From Bacteriovoracaceae bacterium (GTDB taxonomy: Bacteria > Bdellovibrionota > UBA1018), in assembly GCA_947500275.1 (NCBI GenBank), contig CANMSW010000135.1:1-6502 (forward strand): DNA of 6,502 nucleotides, given 5' to 3'. Positions 5,504 to 6,502 of the stretch are shown in pieces. The position numbers and the translations under genes are program-made. Each line of letters starts with the position of its first letter. Positions within the stretch are counted from its first letter, which is position 1. The notes beneath the pieces were generated by a model. It was not told where the DNA came from. It did not search any database and saw only the letters and a list, made by a program, of their open reading frames with translations.

Positions 5504-6502
5504 TTACGTTTCTTCAGGAATGACTTCCCCTGGGGAATGTGGAGCGGCGACCACTTTCTCGAATCCCGCTGCAGAGCGGCGGGTCGGGGTGTGGGTTTGG
5601 CCCTGTATTCCGGTTCCGCGGGAAGAGCGTTGTGAGCCCTTTCCTGCGCTGCGAACCCGGGTCCCGATTTTCTCAGTGAGAACCACGTCGAGTACATCGT
5701 CGATCGTCTTCACTGGGATGAACTCGAGTTTTTGGCGATATTCTTCTGGAATATCTTCCAAGTCCTTTTTGTTCTTATCGGGAATGACTACTGTTTTGAT
5801 TCCGTGTCTCATTGCTGCCAGGGCTTTTTCTTTGAGTCCCCCAATCGGAAGAACTCGGCCAGTTAGAGTAATTTCGCCGGTCATCGCGACATCTTTGCGG
5901 ATCGGAATTCCGGTTAACCGCGAGATGATAGCGGATGCCATCGTAATCCCTGCTGAAGGGCCATCTTTTGGAATAGCACCTTGAGGAAAGTGGACATGGA
6001 TGTCGGTTTCACTGAAGACTTCTTCATCGATACCGAAGTCTTCGGCTCTCCATTTAATCAATCCGAGCGCCGCTTGTCCGGATTCCTTCATGACCTCACC
6101 GAGTTGTCCGGTGAGCATGATGCCGCCTTTTCCGCGAGTCGTGGTGGTTTCCACGTAGAGGATCTCTCCTCCGACGGAGGTCCAGGCGAGACCGGTTGCA
6201 ATGCCGACTTCATCTTTTTCCTGCTCGTCCTCTCGGAGATAAGGTGCTGGCCCGAGAAACTTGTAGACCATGTCGCGATCTACTGTCGTTTTCTCGGTTT
6301 TACCCTCTGCGACAAAGCGAGCGGTTTTCCGGCATACTGAAGCGATGTTTCGTTCGAGGTTACGAAGACCTGCTTCGCGAGTATATTGCGAAACGATAGT
6401 TCGGAGTGCGTCGTCGGTAACCTCGATGTTGTCGGTTTTGAGGCCGTTTTCCGTAGTCTGCTTCGGTACAAGATATTTACGGGAGATGAAGAACTTCTCT
6501 TC
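5504..6502 (-). CDS. lon: ATP-dependent protease Lon, C-terminal part (5' end outside window)
   Basis: Lon is a soluble AAA+ serine protease that unfolds and degrades damaged and regulatory proteins. The window holds its last 332 residues. The frame is open to the right edge and starts in the AAA+ small domain: residues 1-15 EEKFFISRKYLVPKQ, then the sensor-2 segment TREAGLRNLER (41-51, Arg47). The ATG at 6271 is residue 78 and is internal. The proteolytic domain covers about 95-279. It has the nucleophile Ser183 in PKDGPSAG (codon 5954-5956) and the partner Lys224 in GGLKEKALAA (codon 5831-5833). Their spacing of 43 residues equals that of E. coli Ser679/Lys722. The usual Lon end is reached at about VLDVVLTEKI, but here 53 further residues follow (280-332), rich in Arg, Lys, Ser, Gly and Thr and ending in acidic EVIPEET. 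A strong inverted repeat lies just after the stop, and the CNNM genes follow on the same strand. Confidence 0.96.
   Translation of the reverse strand, partial: EEKFFISRKYLVPKQTTENGLKTDNIEVTDDALRTIVSQYTREAGLRNLERNIASVCRKTARFVAEGKTEKTTVDRDMVYKFLGPAPYLREDEQEKDEVGIATGLAWTSVGGEILYVETTTTRGKGGIMLTGQLGEVMKESGQAALGLIKWRAEDFGIDEEVFSETDIHVHFPQGAIPKDGPSAGITMASAIISRLTGIPIRKDVAMTGEITLTGRVLPIGGLKEKALAAMRHGIKTVVIPDKNKKDLEDIPEEYRQKLEFIPVKTIDDVLDVVLTEKIGTRVRSAGKGSQRSSRGTGIQGQTHTPTRRSAAGFEKVVAAPHSPGEVIPEET

Noticed and set aside
5520..5984. A 154-codon open frame on the plus strand opposite lon
   Set aside because: It mirrors a highly conserved Lon catalytic region, has composition biased by the opposite strand, and has no plausible domain.
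6269..6271. ATG at 6271 as the start of a short stand-alone Lon-like protease
   Set aside because: The 77 codons before it, up to the window edge, read as the Lon AAA+ small domain with the sensor-2 motif, so this is an internal Met of a full Lon.

Overview
The window looks like ordinary chromosomal DNA from a Gram-negative-type bacterium with roughly balanced base composition. It holds seven genes, two of them cut by the window edges, packed with almost no spare DNA. A type III glutamine synthetase, a Lon with a long basic tail, an orphan CheY-like regulator and paired CNNM/CorC-type proteins would suit a Bdellovibrionota or deltaproteobacterial-type lineage. That placement is a weak inference: there is no rRNA or other marker here. 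No mobile element, tRNA, CRISPR array or phage gene is seen, and no stretch over about 125 bases lacks a gene.

Layout. The plus strand (2-1936) carries the C-terminal part of a type III glutamine synthetase (glnN), then 24 bases later a GTG-started GT4-family glycosyltransferase with a good ribosome binding site. The rest is on the minus strand, read from right to left. It starts with the C-terminal third of the ATP-dependent protease Lon (6502-5504), which ends in an unusual 53-residue tail. Next comes a spacer holding a perfect 11-bp inverted repeat, probably the lon terminator, and a small dyad. Then come two tandem, non-identical CNNM (DUF21)-CBS membrane proteins (5379-4198 and 4201-2879) whose stop and start overlap by four bases. 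They are followed by a single-domain response regulator (2810-2391) and a small unknown single-pass membrane protein (2359-1946). The two strands converge at 1936/1946 with only nine bases between stop codons.

How the genes may work together. The four minus-strand genes after lon have gaps of -4, 68 and 31 bases and could form one transcript: two putative Mg2+/divalent-cation (or membrane-homeostasis) proteins, a phospho-receiver and a small membrane protein. The receiver has no DNA-binding domain and no kinase nearby, so its partner must lie elsewhere. GlnN (ammonia assimilation) and the glycosyltransferase are close enough to be cotranscribed but have no obvious shared pathway.

I found no convincing undescribed system. 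The items most worth a second look are the asymmetric CNNM pair, the receiver plus small membrane protein placed after it, and the Lon tail.
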